A stretch of 64,000 nucleotides of DNA from Candidatus Tumulicola sp. GTDB taxonomy: Bacteria > Vulcanimicrobiota > Vulcanimicrobiia > Vulcanimicrobiales > Vulcanimicrobiaceae. Positions 8,666-18,181 of this stretch are shown here, piece after piece. Numbering within the stretch: the stretch's first letter is position 1; each line of letters begins with the position of its first letter. A program made the translations under genes and the position numbers. Location of the stretch: the NCBI GenBank assembly GCA_036490475.1, contig DASXDT010000002.1, positions 62,001 to 126,000 of the forward strand. Reading direction: 5' to 3'. The notes beneath the pieces were generated by a model. That model was not told where the DNA came from and did no database searches. It saw only the letters and a program-made list of their open reading frames with translations.

Positions 8666-9879
8666 GACGCAGCCTCTCCTTCATCCAATCCGAATTGCTT
8701 GTGAATCGCCGATTCGGCACTCGTCGCGTCGGCCGCCGGAATGAGCACCGAGATCGTGACGTTGCTGTCGGTGAAATGGATGATTTCGACGTTGGCGCGC
8801 GAGAGCGCTTCCACGACATCGCGCACGACTCCGGGCGTACCGCGCATGCCGTTTCCCACCACCGACAGCTTGGAACAGGCCTCCCGCACCCGGACGGCCA
8901 GATTGAGGTCGCCCAGCATACGTCGCAATTCCCCGCCCAAGTCGCCGTCGACCACGAAGGCGACCCCGGCTTGGTTGATCGACACCTGATCGATCGAAAT
9001 GCCGGCGTCGGCCAGGCGGATAAACATTTCGAGTTCGGTTTGCATCCGGCGCGACGGCGTCTCAATATCGCCGCGGATGATCCGGACCCACGTCAGCCGC
9101 CCGGAACAGGTGACGCCCGTGACGGGGCGCTCGTGAAATGCGTTTTCATCGACGACGGTGCCACGGTCGGTATCGACGCCCTTGATCGCGTAGCGCGTAC
9201 CGGTGCGGCGCGCAAAATCCGCTGCTTTATGATGCATCACTTTCGCACCGTGCGCGGCCAACTCAGTCATTTCGTCGAGCGATGCCCGCTCGATCGTCCG
9301 CGCGTCGGCCAGACGCCGGGGATCGGCCGTCATAGCGCCGCTGACGTCGGTATAGATATCGATTCGTTCGGCATTCAACGCGTGCCCCAACGCAATGGCG
9401 GAAAGATCCGTACCTCCCCGGCCAAGGGTGGTCGTCACTCCCGACGCAGTCGCGCCTTGATAGCCCGCGACGACCGGCACCGTTCCGCGATCGATCGCAT
9501 CTAAGACGGGCTGCGGTTCGACAGCCAGAATGCGCGCGTCGCCAAACCGATCGTCGGTAAGAATTCCGGCTTGCGCGCCGGACAGCGCGACGGCAGGTAT
9601 TCCCGCGACATTGAGTTCGTCGGCGAACACTCCGGCGCAGATCAACTCGCCGGCGGCCAGGACCATATCGCTCTGCGCCGTTCCGATGCGATGACCGACC
9701 AGATTCAGTAACGTATCTGTGGCATACGGATCGGGCGGACGTCCCATTGCCGAGACCACGGCGACCGTTGCGAAACCGGCGTCGCACGCATCGGCGATGC
9801 GCCGCGCAGCCACCTCCCGACGCTCGCGCGTGGCAACCGAGGTGCCGCCGAACTTCAGCACCGCGATACCGGCGCTCAC
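8662..9879 (-). CDS. lysC: Aspartate kinase with tandem ACT domains
   Basis: 405 residues from GTG 9879, which overlaps the asd stop (GTGA). N-terminal kinase signature LKFGGTSV; catalytic region with LGRGGTDLSA and DIYTDVSGAMTADPR. C-terminal ~150 residues form two ACT regulatory domains (DQVSINQAGVAFVV; SVVGNGMRGTPGV), implying feedback control by lysine and/or threonine. It phosphorylates aspartate, the first committed step to DAP, lysine, threonine and methionine. A longer frame upstream inside asd is rejected because its extra 30 residues are Arg/Gly-rich shadow sequence. Confidence 0.94.
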   Translation of the reverse strand: MSAGIAVLKFGGTSVATRERREVAARRIADACDAGFATVAVVSAMGRPPDPYATDTLLNLVGHRIGTAQSDMVLAAGELICAGVFADELNVAGIPAVALSGAQAGILTDDRFGDARILAVEPQPVLDAIDRGTVPVVAGYQGATASGVTTTLGRGGTDLSAIALGHALNAERIDIYTDVSGAMTADPRRLADARTIERASLDEMTELAAHGAKVMHHKAADFARRTGTRYAIKGVDTDRGTVVDENAFHERPVTGVTCSGRLTWVRIIRGDIETPSRRMQTELEMFIRLADAGISIDQVSINQAGVAFVVDGDLGGELRRMLGDLNLAVRVREACSKLSVVGNGMRGTPGVVRDVVEALSRANVEIIHFTDSNVTISVLIPAADATSAESAIHKQFGLDEGEAAS

Positions 9880-10886
9880 TCGGAGAACCGTCCCGCCGCT
9901 ACGAGCAGCTCCAGAATCTCGACCGCCGTCGTTGCGGCGCCTTTGCGCAGTTGGTCGCCCGCGCACCAAAATGCGAACTGGGTATTATCGCGTTCGTGCC
10001 GTAATCGAGCGACGTGCACGCGATCGGTACCCTCGACGTCGCGCGGCGTGACGATGCCGTCGTCATGATAGACCAGCGACGGAGTTGCGGCGAACGCGCG
10101 CGCTAACATTGCACGCTCGACCGGGCGTTCGGTCTCGACGAACACGGCTTCGGCGTGCGCGGTGCGCACCGGCACTCGGACCGCCGTAACGCTGACGAAC
10201 AGGTCGGCCAATCCGAGTATCTTGCGCGCTTCGTCGCGCACTTTGCGTTCCTCACCGCTGTAACCCGAAGCGTCGAACGAGCCCACTTGTGGAACGACGT
10301 TCCGCGCCAACGAACGCGGAAAGACGCTGGGTGCCGGCTCGGCATCGCCGGTGACCGCTGCCCGTTCGCCCGCCAAAAGCTCGTTCAGACCGGCCCGGCC
10401 CGCGCCGCTCGCAGCTTGGTAGGTAGCAACCCGCACCGTTCGTAAACCGGCCGCATCGCGGATCGGCGCCAGTGCGCTACACAAAATAATCGCGGTGCAG
10501 TTGCCGACCGGAAATAATCCATCGCCTGGGGCGATCGCCTGAGGATTGACATCGGGAACGATCAGCGGAACGCCGTCGCGTAAACGGAACGCTGCGCTGT
10601 TGTCGATCACGACGCGTCCGCTTCGAACCAATGCGGGCGCGTACGTATCGCTGAGTTCGTCTCCGCCGGCAAAAAACACCACGTCGAACTCCGCCAGCGC
10701 GCCGGCATCGATAGCGCGGACGTCGAGCGCCCGCCCGTCGAAACGAACGGCACCTTCGCGCGAACGCGAAGCGAACGGACCGAGCGTATCGATCGGCAAG
10801 CGGCGTTCTTCGAGCACGCGCAGGATCGTCTCGCCAACGGCCCCCGTCGCACCGACGACCGCTACGTCGAAGCCAGTTCGTCCCAT
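9876..10886 (-). CDS. asd: Aspartate-semialdehyde dehydrogenase
   Basis: 336 residues. The NADP-binding loop VVGATGAVGET is at residues ~10-20 and the nucleophile is C130 in FPVGNCTAI, with an IDNSAAFR segment before it. It reduces aspartyl phosphate to the semialdehyde used by dapA. The ATG at 10886 lies 25 bases inside the end of dapB, so translation is probably coupled; the stop overlaps the lysC GTG. Confidence 0.95.
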   Translation of the reverse strand: MGRTGFDVAVVGATGAVGETILRVLEERRLPIDTLGPFASRSREGAVRFDGRALDVRAIDAGALAEFDVVFFAGGDELSDTYAPALVRSGRVVIDNSAAFRLRDGVPLIVPDVNPQAIAPGDGLFPVGNCTAIILCSALAPIRDAAGLRTVRVATYQAASGAGRAGLNELLAGERAAVTGDAEPAPSVFPRSLARNVVPQVGSFDASGYSGEERKVRDEARKILGLADLFVSVTAVRVPVRTAHAEAVFVETERPVERAMLARAFAATPSLVYHDDGIVTPRDVEGTDRVHVARLRHERDNTQFAFWCAGDQLRKGAATTAVEILELLVAAGRFSE

Positions 10887-11578
10887 CGATCCAATACCGT
10901 ATCGAGACCGATCGTCAGACCGGTCGAGCGCATGACCGCGCGAATTGCAGCGATCATTCCCGGAACGAACGATTGCCTTGACAGTGTGTCGTGCCGGATC
11001 GTAAGCAGCTCGCCGTCGGCGGCGAACAGCATTTCTTGATGTGCGACCAACCCAGGTAATCGCACGCTGTGAATTTGCGGATCGACGGCCCCGTTCTCGA
11101 TCATTCTGCGCGCCGTTTCCAGCGCGGTACCCGACGGTTTGTCTTTCTTTTCCGCGCGGTGCATTTCTACGATTTCAGCGTTATGAAAGTATCGCGCTGC
11201 TTGCCCCGCTAACCGCATGGCGACGGTAGCACCGAGCGAGAAGTTCGGCACGATCATCGCCCCCAACGAGCACTGCGCGGCGAAGACCGAAAGCCGCTCG
11301 CGATCGGCATCGCTCCAGCCGCTGGCGCCAACCACCGGACGCACGCCGTGCTCCAACGCCGCCATCGCGACGTCGACCGATATCGGCTGGGTTGTGAAGT
11401 CGAGAACGACGTCGAGGGGCTTGGAAAAGAGTTCGTCGAGCGAGGCGACGATCGCGTTAGCGGGGTCGGCGTCGCGCGCGAACCCGCCGCCGTAGACGAT
11501 GCCGGGCGTCGACGAACACGCCGACACCGCGATCGATCCCATCGTACCGCGCGCTCCCGCGACTGCCACACGAATCAC
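10862..11578 (-). CDS. dapB: 4-hydroxy-tetrahydrodipicolinate reductase
   Basis: 238 residues, first gene of the DAP block. N-terminal Rossmann loop VAGARGTMGS; the DapB signature appears as EMHRAEKKDKPSGTA, a variant of the usual EHHxxKxDxPSGTA; the C-terminal substrate region has LVAHQEM. GTG start with a strong AAGGAG ribosome site 8 bases upstream, the best in the region, fitting its place at the head of a coupled operon. There are 41 bases between it and pcrA, so co-transcription with pcrA is possible. Confidence 0.94.
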   Translation of the reverse strand: MIRVAVAGARGTMGSIAVSACSSTPGIVYGGGFARDADPANAIVASLDELFSKPLDVVLDFTTQPISVDVAMAALEHGVRPVVGASGWSDADRERLSVFAAQCSLGAMIVPNFSLGATVAMRLAGQAARYFHNAEIVEMHRAEKKDKPSGTALETARRMIENGAVDPQIHSVRLPGLVAHQEMLFAADGELLTIRHDTLSRQSFVPGMIAAIRAVMRSTGLTIGLDTVLDRWDELAST

Positions 11579-11619
11579 TCAGGCGGCTCCTTAACCTCAA
11601 AACCGGATAAAGCGTGCGG

Positions 11620-13782
11620 CTAGATTTTTTCGAGGGGGGCGTATTTTAGCATGAGCATTTTCTGGCCCACGTTCGGAAAATCGATGGTGACCAAACCATC
11701 GCCGCCGGCACCGACGATGTTGCTGATCGCACCTTCGCCCCACTTCGGATGACGCACGTGGTCGCCGATGGCCAATCCGAGATGGATGCCCGCGCCGGCC
11801 GATTCGTGAATCGCGACTTCGCGCCAACGGCCACCAGCGGGACGCGCCAATGCCACGCTATCGGCTTCCAGAAACTCCAAGCCCGGGATCTCGTCGAGGA
11901 ACCGCGATTTCGGGTAGGCATAGGTGTTGCCATACAGTGCGCGACGGAACGCGAACGTGAAGAACAACCGCTGCATCGCGCGCGTCACTCCGACGTACGC
12001 CAGGCGGCGCTCTTCTTCCAGTTCGTCAACATCGCTGAGCGCGCGAGTGTGCGGGAATACACCCTCCTCGAGACCCGTCATGAAGACGCTATCGAATTCG
12101 AGGCCCTTGGCCGAATGCAGCGTCATCAACGTCACGTAGGACGCGTCCTCGTCGAGGGTATCGAGGTCGCTAACGAGCGCGACGTTCGACAGAAAACCTG
12201 CCAGCGTCGGCTCGGCGTCGTTCGCTTCGTACTCGCGCGCGACCGTAACCAGCTCTTGCAAGTTTTCGAGGCGTGCTCGCGCGTCGTGCGTCTCCTCGGA
12301 TTGCAGTTCGCGAACGTATCCAGATTCTTCCATAACGCCGGCGATGAGATCGACGACGCTCGACGATTCGGTGCGCTTACGAAACTCCGCGATGAGTTCT
12401 CCAAACCGCTCGAGTTCGCGTAGCTTCTTCGGGACGGCAAGGCGCAAAAGTTCGGGCGAGAGCACCGCTTCGCCGACCGAAACGTTGGCTTGATTTGCGT
12501 GGTGCACCAGAGCCGACAACGTCTGTTGCCCGATGCCGCGGCGCGGTACGTTGACGATCCGCTTGAACGCCAACGCATCGGATGGATTCAAAATATAGCG
12601 AAGATATGCGATGACATCCTTGATTTCGGTACGCTCGTAGAACCCGACGCCCCCGACGACGCGGTATGGAATGCCGTCGGCCAGGAAGGCCTCTTCGAAC
12701 ACGCGCGATTGTGCGTTCGTACGATACAAGACTAAGAAGTCGCGGTAGGCAGATCCGTCGCGAACCAGCTCCTTCACTTTTTCGACCACGTAACGCGCTT
12801 CGTCGCGCTCGGTCTGGGCCGGATACACGCTGATGGCGTCGCCACCCGTCCGGCGGGTGAACAGCTTTTTCGCCGCGCGCGTCTTGTTGTTATGTACTAG
12901 CGCGTTCGCGGCGTCCAGGATGCGTTGCGTGCTGCGGTAATTTTCCTCGAGCTTGAAAATCTTGGCGCCCGCAAAGTCGTCTTCGAATCGAAGGATCATC
13001 CGGTAATCGCTGCCACGCCAAGAATAGATCGACTGATCGTCGTCGCCGACGACGGTGATGTTGCCGTGGTGCGAGGCAATCAACGCTACGAATCGATACT
13101 GTGCGGCATTGATGTCTTGGTATTCGTCGACCAGTACGTACTGGAAGCGTCGCTGATACTTCTCACGCGTCGCGCGATCGTGCTCGAGGAGCTCGATCGT
13201 CCGCAAAATCAGATCGTCGAAGTCGAGCGCATTCGATGCCGCGAGGCGGCGACGATATTCGGTGTAGACGTTGGCAATGCGTTCGGCGGAAAACGACGTC
13301 GCACGTTCGGCGAACTGTTCCGGCGAGACGAGCGCATTTTTTGCCTTGTCGATTTCGGCTAAACACGCGCCAACGGTCAGCTGGCGGTCGTCGTAGCCGA
13401 GATCGTCGAGAATCTCCTTAATCTGCTGGCGGCGGTCGGTTTCGTCGATGATCGCAAAACGCGGACCGATACCGATCTTCGAACCGTCGGCGCGCAGAAT
13501 GCGGACGCACATCGAGTGGAACGTTCCAACCCACAAGTCTCGCGCGTCGTCGGCGATCAGCTTTGCGAGGCGCGATTTCATCTCGCCGGCGGCTTTATTG
13601 GTGAACGTTACGGCGAGAATGCTCCATGGAGCGACACCAAGTTCACGTACGAGATGCGCGATACGATGCGTGAGAACGCGCGTCTTTCCGCTGCCGGCTC
13701 CCGCAAAAATAAGAACCGGGCCATCCGTATGTCGGATAGCAGCGGCTTGAACGTCGCTAAGGATTTCGGTTTCGAGGAGCAT
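11620..13782 (-). CDS. pcrA: UvrD/PcrA-type superfamily 1 DNA helicase
   Basis: About 720 residues. SF1A motifs in order: Q-motif (LSDVQAAAI), Walker A GAGSGKTR, AVTFTNKAA, WVGTFHS, Walker B VLVDEYQDIN, GDDDQSIYSWRG, ENYRST, LMTLHSAKGLEFD and VGVTRAMQ. The C-terminal ~60 residues resemble the PcrA tail, ending in a Tudor-like block with HPKWGEGAI. It unwinds DNA in nucleotide-excision and mismatch repair and removes RecA or RNA polymerase. ATG 13782 is preferred over an in-frame start at 13812, because family N-termini begin shortly before the Q-motif. No strong ribosome site is visible. Confidence 0.94.
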   Translation of the reverse strand: MLLETEILSDVQAAAIRHTDGPVLIFAGAGSGKTRVLTHRIAHLVRELGVAPWSILAVTFTNKAAGEMKSRLAKLIADDARDLWVGTFHSMCVRILRADGSKIGIGPRFAIIDETDRRQQIKEILDDLGYDDRQLTVGACLAEIDKAKNALVSPEQFAERATSFSAERIANVYTEYRRRLAASNALDFDDLILRTIELLEHDRATREKYQRRFQYVLVDEYQDINAAQYRFVALIASHHGNITVVGDDDQSIYSWRGSDYRMILRFEDDFAGAKIFKLEENYRSTQRILDAANALVHNNKTRAAKKLFTRRTGGDAISVYPAQTERDEARYVVEKVKELVRDGSAYRDFLVLYRTNAQSRVFEEAFLADGIPYRVVGGVGFYERTEIKDVIAYLRYILNPSDALAFKRIVNVPRRGIGQQTLSALVHHANQANVSVGEAVLSPELLRLAVPKKLRELERFGELIAEFRKRTESSSVVDLIAGVMEESGYVRELQSEETHDARARLENLQELVTVAREYEANDAEPTLAGFLSNVALVSDLDTLDEDASYVTLMTLHSAKGLEFDSVFMTGLEEGVFPHTRALSDVDELEEERRLAYVGVTRAMQRLFFTFAFRRALYGNTYAYPKSRFLDEIPGLEFLEADSVALARPAGGRWREVAIHESAGAGIHLGLAIGDHVRHPKWGEGAISNIVGAGGDGLVTIDFPNVGQKMLMLKYAPLEKI

Positions 13783-13857
13783 TATTAAACATTCGACGGC
13801 GACGCGAAGCAAGCCTGTAGGCGAAAACTACGTGATTCCAGCCGTTTTATTGCCGAA

Positions 13858-14913
13858 TTAGCGGGTTACGGCTCGCAGCGTGCGCGTTTGACGCTCGGCC
13901 ATCGCGTATGCCCCGGAAAGTAACGCCAGCGTCGATTCGGCGCCCATATTGCGGTTCACGGCACGTTCTTCCAGACCGTCGTAGCAGCCGCCGCCGTGCG
14001 CCATGATTTCGGAGCGCGAGTTTTTGCCGTAGAACCAAGCGAGTCCGAGTTCTGCGTGGGCGACGTGCGCGGGATCTGCGGTGGCGTCGTATGCGGCCAA
14101 TTCTGCGTCGATCATCGAACACGCATCCAAGGGTTGCTGGCCATACATGGTGCGCGAACCGCCGCGCCGGTACCAGCCGTTGTTGCCGACTGGAACGAAG
14201 ACCCCATCTAGGATAGTGACGCCTTCATAGAAGGCCAAGGTGTCGAGACCGGCTTGCAGGTAGCGCGCTTCACCCAGAACGTGACCGGCTCGGATCATCG
14301 CTTCCGGTAGCCGCGCATTGTCGTACGTCATCATGTCCGTATACCAGTTCCACCCCGGCGCGCGCTGCTTTTCGTACGCCGCCAGCAAGGTATCGGCTAC
14401 ATGCCGGATGGCTTTGACATACGACGGGTCCTGCAACGCGGTGTACGCGTGACACAAGCCGAGCATCGCGTACGCGCGAGGGTGGAGAAAGTCGAACGTG
14501 TCGATCGTAGCGATCGCCCGGTCGAACATATGGCGGCACAACCGGCGCCACGCCGGCGTTGGAGCGTAACCCATGCCGAAACCAAGCGCCCACATCGCGC
14601 GGCCGCAGCTGTCTTGCGTGCCGACATCGTCGAGCCAGTCGCGTTGGTAACTCATGAAATTATGAAACCGGCCGTCTTCTAACTGCGCGTCTTGCAAGAA
14701 CGACAAGTAGGTGGAGGCCAGGCGCGTCGCGAGTTCGTCGCCCGGCAGAGATCGCAAGCGCGTCAGCGCTACGACGAACGCACGCGCGACGTCGTCCGTG
14801 CAGTAACCGGTCGAGCGGTTTGGGACGGACTCGATCGCATGTTGTACGACGCCCGTGTCGTCGGATAGCGTCGCCAGATGATCCAGCGACGGCAAAAGTG
14901 GTCGAGGGTTCAT
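13858..14913 (-). CDS. (alpha/alpha)6-barrel glycosidase-like protein
   Basis: 351 residues from ATG 14913, which overlaps the stop of the glycosyltransferase (ATGA). The protein is a string of helices with aromatic and glycine turns (STGYCTDDVARA, DSCGRAMWALGFGM, NNGWYRRGG, QQPLDACSMIDA), the look of a six-hairpin glycosidase. Asp and Glu residues in DDVARA and QQPLDA are candidate catalytic acids. Homologues commonly sit next to GT4 glycosyltransferases, as here, and are annotated as glycosidases; substrate and activity are unproven. There is no signal peptide, so it probably acts in the cytoplasm. Confidence 0.7.
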   Translation of the reverse strand: MNPRPLLPSLDHLATLSDDTGVVQHAIESVPNRSTGYCTDDVARAFVVALTRLRSLPGDELATRLASTYLSFLQDAQLEDGRFHNFMSYQRDWLDDVGTQDSCGRAMWALGFGMGYAPTPAWRRLCRHMFDRAIATIDTFDFLHPRAYAMLGLCHAYTALQDPSYVKAIRHVADTLLAAYEKQRAPGWNWYTDMMTYDNARLPEAMIRAGHVLGEARYLQAGLDTLAFYEGVTILDGVFVPVGNNGWYRRGGSRTMYGQQPLDACSMIDAELAAYDATADPAHVAHAELGLAWFYGKNSRSEIMAHGGGCYDGLEERAVNRNMGAESTLALLSGAYAMAERQTRTLRAVTR

Positions 14914-16082
14914 GCCGACGAAACCAACGTCATCGGCTCGGGCGGGGCCAGCTCGAGGAACACGTTGGCATATTCGCCGGCCACGTGCGGCCAGGTCATC
15001 TGCCGGCCGAATCGATACGCGCGCCGTTCTGTGGCGCGGCGCAATTCGGGATCGTCGAGCAACATGTTTAAGCGTTTTGCGATCGACGGCGAGTCGCGGA
15101 ATTCGCACAGGAAGCCGCGATTATGCGCCAACAGTTCTTGCGCGTACAGGTACGGCGTGGAAACGATGGCTTTGCCGCAACCGACGGCGTAGGCTAAGGT
15201 TCCGCTAACGATCTGGTCCGGGTTCAAATACGGCGTAAGATAGATATCGGTCGCGGACAGATAACTCACCAACTCGTCGAACTCCATGTATTTGTCGACG
15301 AGCTGCACGTTGTATTGTAGTCCGTACTCGCGAATTTTCGCTTGCAGCGTTTCGCGATACGATTCGCCTTCTTGCCGGCGAACGACCGGATGTGTCGCGC
15401 CGAGGATCAAGTAGAGCGTCTCCGGATGGCGGCGAACGACGTCGCGCATGGCCTCGATGGCGTACTCTAAACCTTTGCCGCGACTGATCAGCCCGAACGT
15501 CGTGATCAACACGCGCTGACCGATACCGAACGACGCCTTGGCCGCGTCGGTATTCGTGAACGGCACGTCGGGCACGCCGTGATGAATGACGCGCAGTAGT
15601 TCGGGGTCGATACCGTACACGGTTTCGAGTAAGCCGCGGCCCGTTTCGGACAACGAAACAATTCGCGAAGCGCTAGCGCACAATTCGCGGGTAACGCGCA
15701 ACATCGTTTCGTCGGGCTCGGGCAGCACGGTGTGCATCGTCACCGCGACCGGCTTCTCGAGCGCTCGCAACAGATCCATGAGCCATTCGCCGCGTTCTCC
15801 GCCGAACAACCCGTATTCGTGCTGGACATTCAAGAGATCCGCCGGATGGCGATTGATGAAGTCGGCTACTTGAGCGTAACTGAAGCGATCTTCTTCCGAA
15901 AGCCGGGCCACGACCTCGGGTCCGTAACGCCGCATCTCACCGCCGGGTTCGTCGATCGCGACGACGTCGCTGGTGATCCCGAACGCTCGATTGTACGAAT
16001 CGACAACGTCCTTGGTAAACGTCGCGATGCCGCACTCACGCGGCGGAAACGAGCCTAGAAATAACGCGCGCGGCGGAAACAT
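14910..16082 (-). CDS. GT4 family glycosyltransferase
   Basis: About 390 residues from ATG 16082 (MFPPRALFLGSFPPRECG), with GGAGG 12 bases upstream. GT-B fold: donor-site region LITTFGLISRGKGLEYAIEA, then Y-L-T-P-Y and GTLAYAVGCGKAIVSTPY containing the E-x7-like donor loop, although the usual first Glu is not obvious. It probably transfers mannose or glucose from an NDP-sugar; the upstream pyrophosphorylase (16185-17276) is the likely donor source and the coupled glycosidase-like gene the partner. Confidence 0.87.
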   Translation of the reverse strand: MFPPRALFLGSFPPRECGIATFTKDVVDSYNRAFGITSDVVAIDEPGGEMRRYGPEVVARLSEEDRFSYAQVADFINRHPADLLNVQHEYGLFGGERGEWLMDLLRALEKPVAVTMHTVLPEPDETMLRVTRELCASASRIVSLSETGRGLLETVYGIDPELLRVIHHGVPDVPFTNTDAAKASFGIGQRVLITTFGLISRGKGLEYAIEAMRDVVRRHPETLYLILGATHPVVRRQEGESYRETLQAKIREYGLQYNVQLVDKYMEFDELVSYLSATDIYLTPYLNPDQIVSGTLAYAVGCGKAIVSTPYLYAQELLAHNRGFLCEFRDSPSIAKRLNMLLDDPELRRATERRAYRFGRQMTWPHVAGEYANVFLELAPPEPMTLVSSA

Positions 16083-16184
16083 GTTTAGCGCAATCCTCCA
16101 CTTCCGACCTATAATTACCCCTCGCTCGATACGCCATAAACCTGGCATCCGCGAGTTCGTGCGGCGCGCCGCCGCTCGGAAGCG

Positions 16185-17276
16185 CTATGTGGTCCGAGAG
16201 CTGTCGACGTTCGGCTCGCCTACTCGGCTGCCTTCCTGTAACACCAGGCCAGGCTCGACGGTTACGTCGTGCCCGATGACGCTGCCGCGCCCGATCCGGG
16301 CGCCCGGTCCGATCGTCACGCCACTCGCGATAATCGTTTCTTCAATGGTCGCCGAGGGCCCGACGCTGACCCGTTCCCACAAGACCGAGTCGCGGATGAC
16401 GGCATGGGGACCGATACTGCAGCCATGGCCGAGTACGACGTTCGGACCGACTTGGGCGGTCGGGTCGACGACCACGTCGGCGCCGGCATACACCGGCGCG
16501 ACGATGCCGGGCAGGCCTTCGAGCGAAGCGGCTCCGAAGCCGTGAATACCCGGCCCGACGCCCATGGCCAGCACGCCGGCAAGCACGTCGGTGTGCGCCG
16601 TGAGGTAGTGTTCGGGACGTCCTATATCGAGCCAGTAGTCATTGGTTGTGTAGCCATACAGCCGTTTGCCGGCAGCAATCGCTTGCGGAAAGGTTTCGCG
16701 CTCGATCGAAACGTTGCGATTCGGCGGTATCAGGTCGAGTATCTCGCGCTCGAGCAGATACGTGCCCGCGTTAATGTCATTGGTCGGCGCCTGATCGCGC
16801 GGCGGTTTCTCGACGAAGGCCGATACCAGACCGTCGGCGTCGTGGGCAACGCAACCGAATGCGGACGGATCGTCGACGCGGATCAGGTGCAGCGTTCCGA
16901 TGCCGCCTTTCTGCTCGTGGTAACGCAACATCGCCGGCAAATCGAGACTGGTTAACACGTCGCCGTTGAGCATGAAGAACCGGCCTTTGATGTGCTGCTC
17001 CACATTTTTGATCGCGCCGGCGGTGCCCATCGGCGTTTCCTCGATCACGTACGTGATCTTCATGTCGAGGTGCGAACCGTCGCCGAAATAGTCGACGATC
17101 GACTGCGGCAAATATCCGGCCGGCAGAATGACGTCGCGAATGCCGGCCTCACATAAGCGCTGCATCGTTCGCGCCAAGAACGGCACGTTCATGATCGGAA
17201 CCATCGGTTTGGGCGTGCCATACGTCAGCGGACGTAAACGCGTTCCCTCGCCACCCACCAGGACGATCGCCTGCAC
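16185..17276 (-). CDS. Mannose-1-phosphate guanylyltransferase-like NDP-sugar synthase
   Basis: 363 residues from GTG 17276, chosen over TTG 17279 because AAGGAGG lies 6 bases before the GTG but only 3 before the TTG. N-terminal nucleotidyltransferase with LVGGEGTRLRPLT and PKPMVPI; NGDVLTSLDL metal site; EKPP; YWLDIGRPEHY. The C-terminal ~110 residues are hexapeptide beta-helix repeats. Closest in style to actinobacterial/cyanobacterial GDP-mannose pyrophosphorylases. First gene of a three-gene minus-strand unit with GT4 and the glycosidase-like gene. Confidence 0.9.
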   Translation of the reverse strand: MQAIVLVGGEGTRLRPLTYGTPKPMVPIMNVPFLARTMQRLCEAGIRDVILPAGYLPQSIVDYFGDGSHLDMKITYVIEETPMGTAGAIKNVEQHIKGRFFMLNGDVLTSLDLPAMLRYHEQKGGIGTLHLIRVDDPSAFGCVAHDADGLVSAFVEKPPRDQAPTNDINAGTYLLEREILDLIPPNRNVSIERETFPQAIAAGKRLYGYTTNDYWLDIGRPEHYLTAHTDVLAGVLAMGVGPGIHGFGAASLEGLPGIVAPVYAGADVVVDPTAQVGPNVVLGHGCSIGPHAVIRDSVLWERVSVGPSATIEETIIASGVTIGPGARIGRGSVIGHDVTVEPGLVLQEGSRVGEPNVDSSRTT

Positions 17277-17327
17277 CAAGCACCTCCTTCGGCTGTTTCC
17301 GCCGTTCTTCTACCCAAAGGAGCGCAG

Positions 17328-17732
17328 CTACTTCGTTCGCTTACGATACCCGTAGGTCGGAGTGAGGCTGTGGCAGTTGGGGCACAGCATACGGAGATTC
17401 GCGAGACGGTTATCGTTTCGAACTCCGTTGATGTGGTCGATCTGCACGGAGAGCGGCTTGCCCCGCCACGTGTCGATTCCGCAACGGTAACATCTCGGCT
17501 CGAGCAATCCGGCGTGGAGTAGTCGAAGCTTGAGGTGCGTCCGGCCCTTCGCAGCCCGAATGACCTGTTCGATCGACCATTTGCGAACGCGCGTCGTAAT
17601 CTCGCCGCGTGCTAGTGCCTTCTGCCAAGCAGCGCTCGAAAAGCCGAACACGCGAATGCAGTCGTAGTACGTGTGGCCTTGGTCGTAGTACGCTTGTATG
17701 GCTGCCCAGTCGTACTTCCGTCGCTTATCCAT
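17328..17732 (-). CDS. HNH endonuclease with HTH-like N-terminus (copy 1)
   Basis: 134 residues. The C-terminal half is an HNH nuclease with a zinc knuckle: CYRCG, then VQIDHINGVRNDNRLANLR containing the D-H and N of the HNH motif, then LCPNCHS. The N-terminal ~45 residues (YDWAAIQAYYDQG ... FGFSSAAWQKALARGEI) form a helical unit that recurs in the two neighbouring paralogues and looks like a DNA-recognition module. Related proteins occur as stand-alone homing-type or phage-associated nucleases. It lies just upstream of the tRNA pair at the edge of the accessory region. Confidence 0.88.
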   Translation of the reverse strand: MDKRRKYDWAAIQAYYDQGHTYYDCIRVFGFSSAAWQKALARGEITTRVRKWSIEQVIRAAKGRTHLKLRLLHAGLLEPRCYRCGIDTWRGKPLSVQIDHINGVRNDNRLANLRMLCPNCHSLTPTYGYRKRTK

Positions 17733-17747
17733 CTTCGCTCCTCATTT

Positions 17748-18065
17748 CTACCGGCGGACGTTTCGGTTTGGCTGTGTCGGGCAAAGCATCCGTACGTTTT
17801 AAATGCGATGATCGTTCGCCAGGCATTCCGCGATACCGCAGTCGTAACAGCTGTTCCTCAGCGCACCCGATTTCATCAGCACACGTCGCACTTGGCTACG
17901 ATGACGAAATGCAACGATCTGCTCCGAACGGAACGAACGCGGTCGCTGCCGTAACGCTCCGCGCTCTTTTGCGTTCATCCACGTTGCTTCGGATAAGCCA
18001 AAGTGACGCATGCATTCATTCCGAGTGCGGTAATCGTCATGGTATTTTGCACTAGTTCGGTCGTA
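17748..18065 (-). pseudogene. Degenerate HNH endonuclease paralogue (copy 2)
   Basis: The minus strand reads a copy of the neighbouring HNH proteins: YDRTSAKYHDD, RHFGLSEATW, then CYDCGIAECL. The segment that should hold the catalytic D-H-x-N-G-V is missing: C-Y-D-C-G-I runs almost directly into NDHRI, followed by a TAA (17799-17801) where copies 1 and 3 read Ala, and then in-frame NVRMLCP. A deletion plus a nonsense change has removed the active site. The open frame extends to 18179, but its first ~38 residues are not similar to the paralogues. Confidence 0.75.
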
Positions 18066-18181
18066 TATCGGGATAAATGTATGGTATCGAACCAGCGTGC
18101 CAACTGGGTGGACAAGTGCTTCGAGACAATACGCTTTTTCTGTGCCAACCAGTTGGCGCACGCGTTTGCGATGATACAAGC

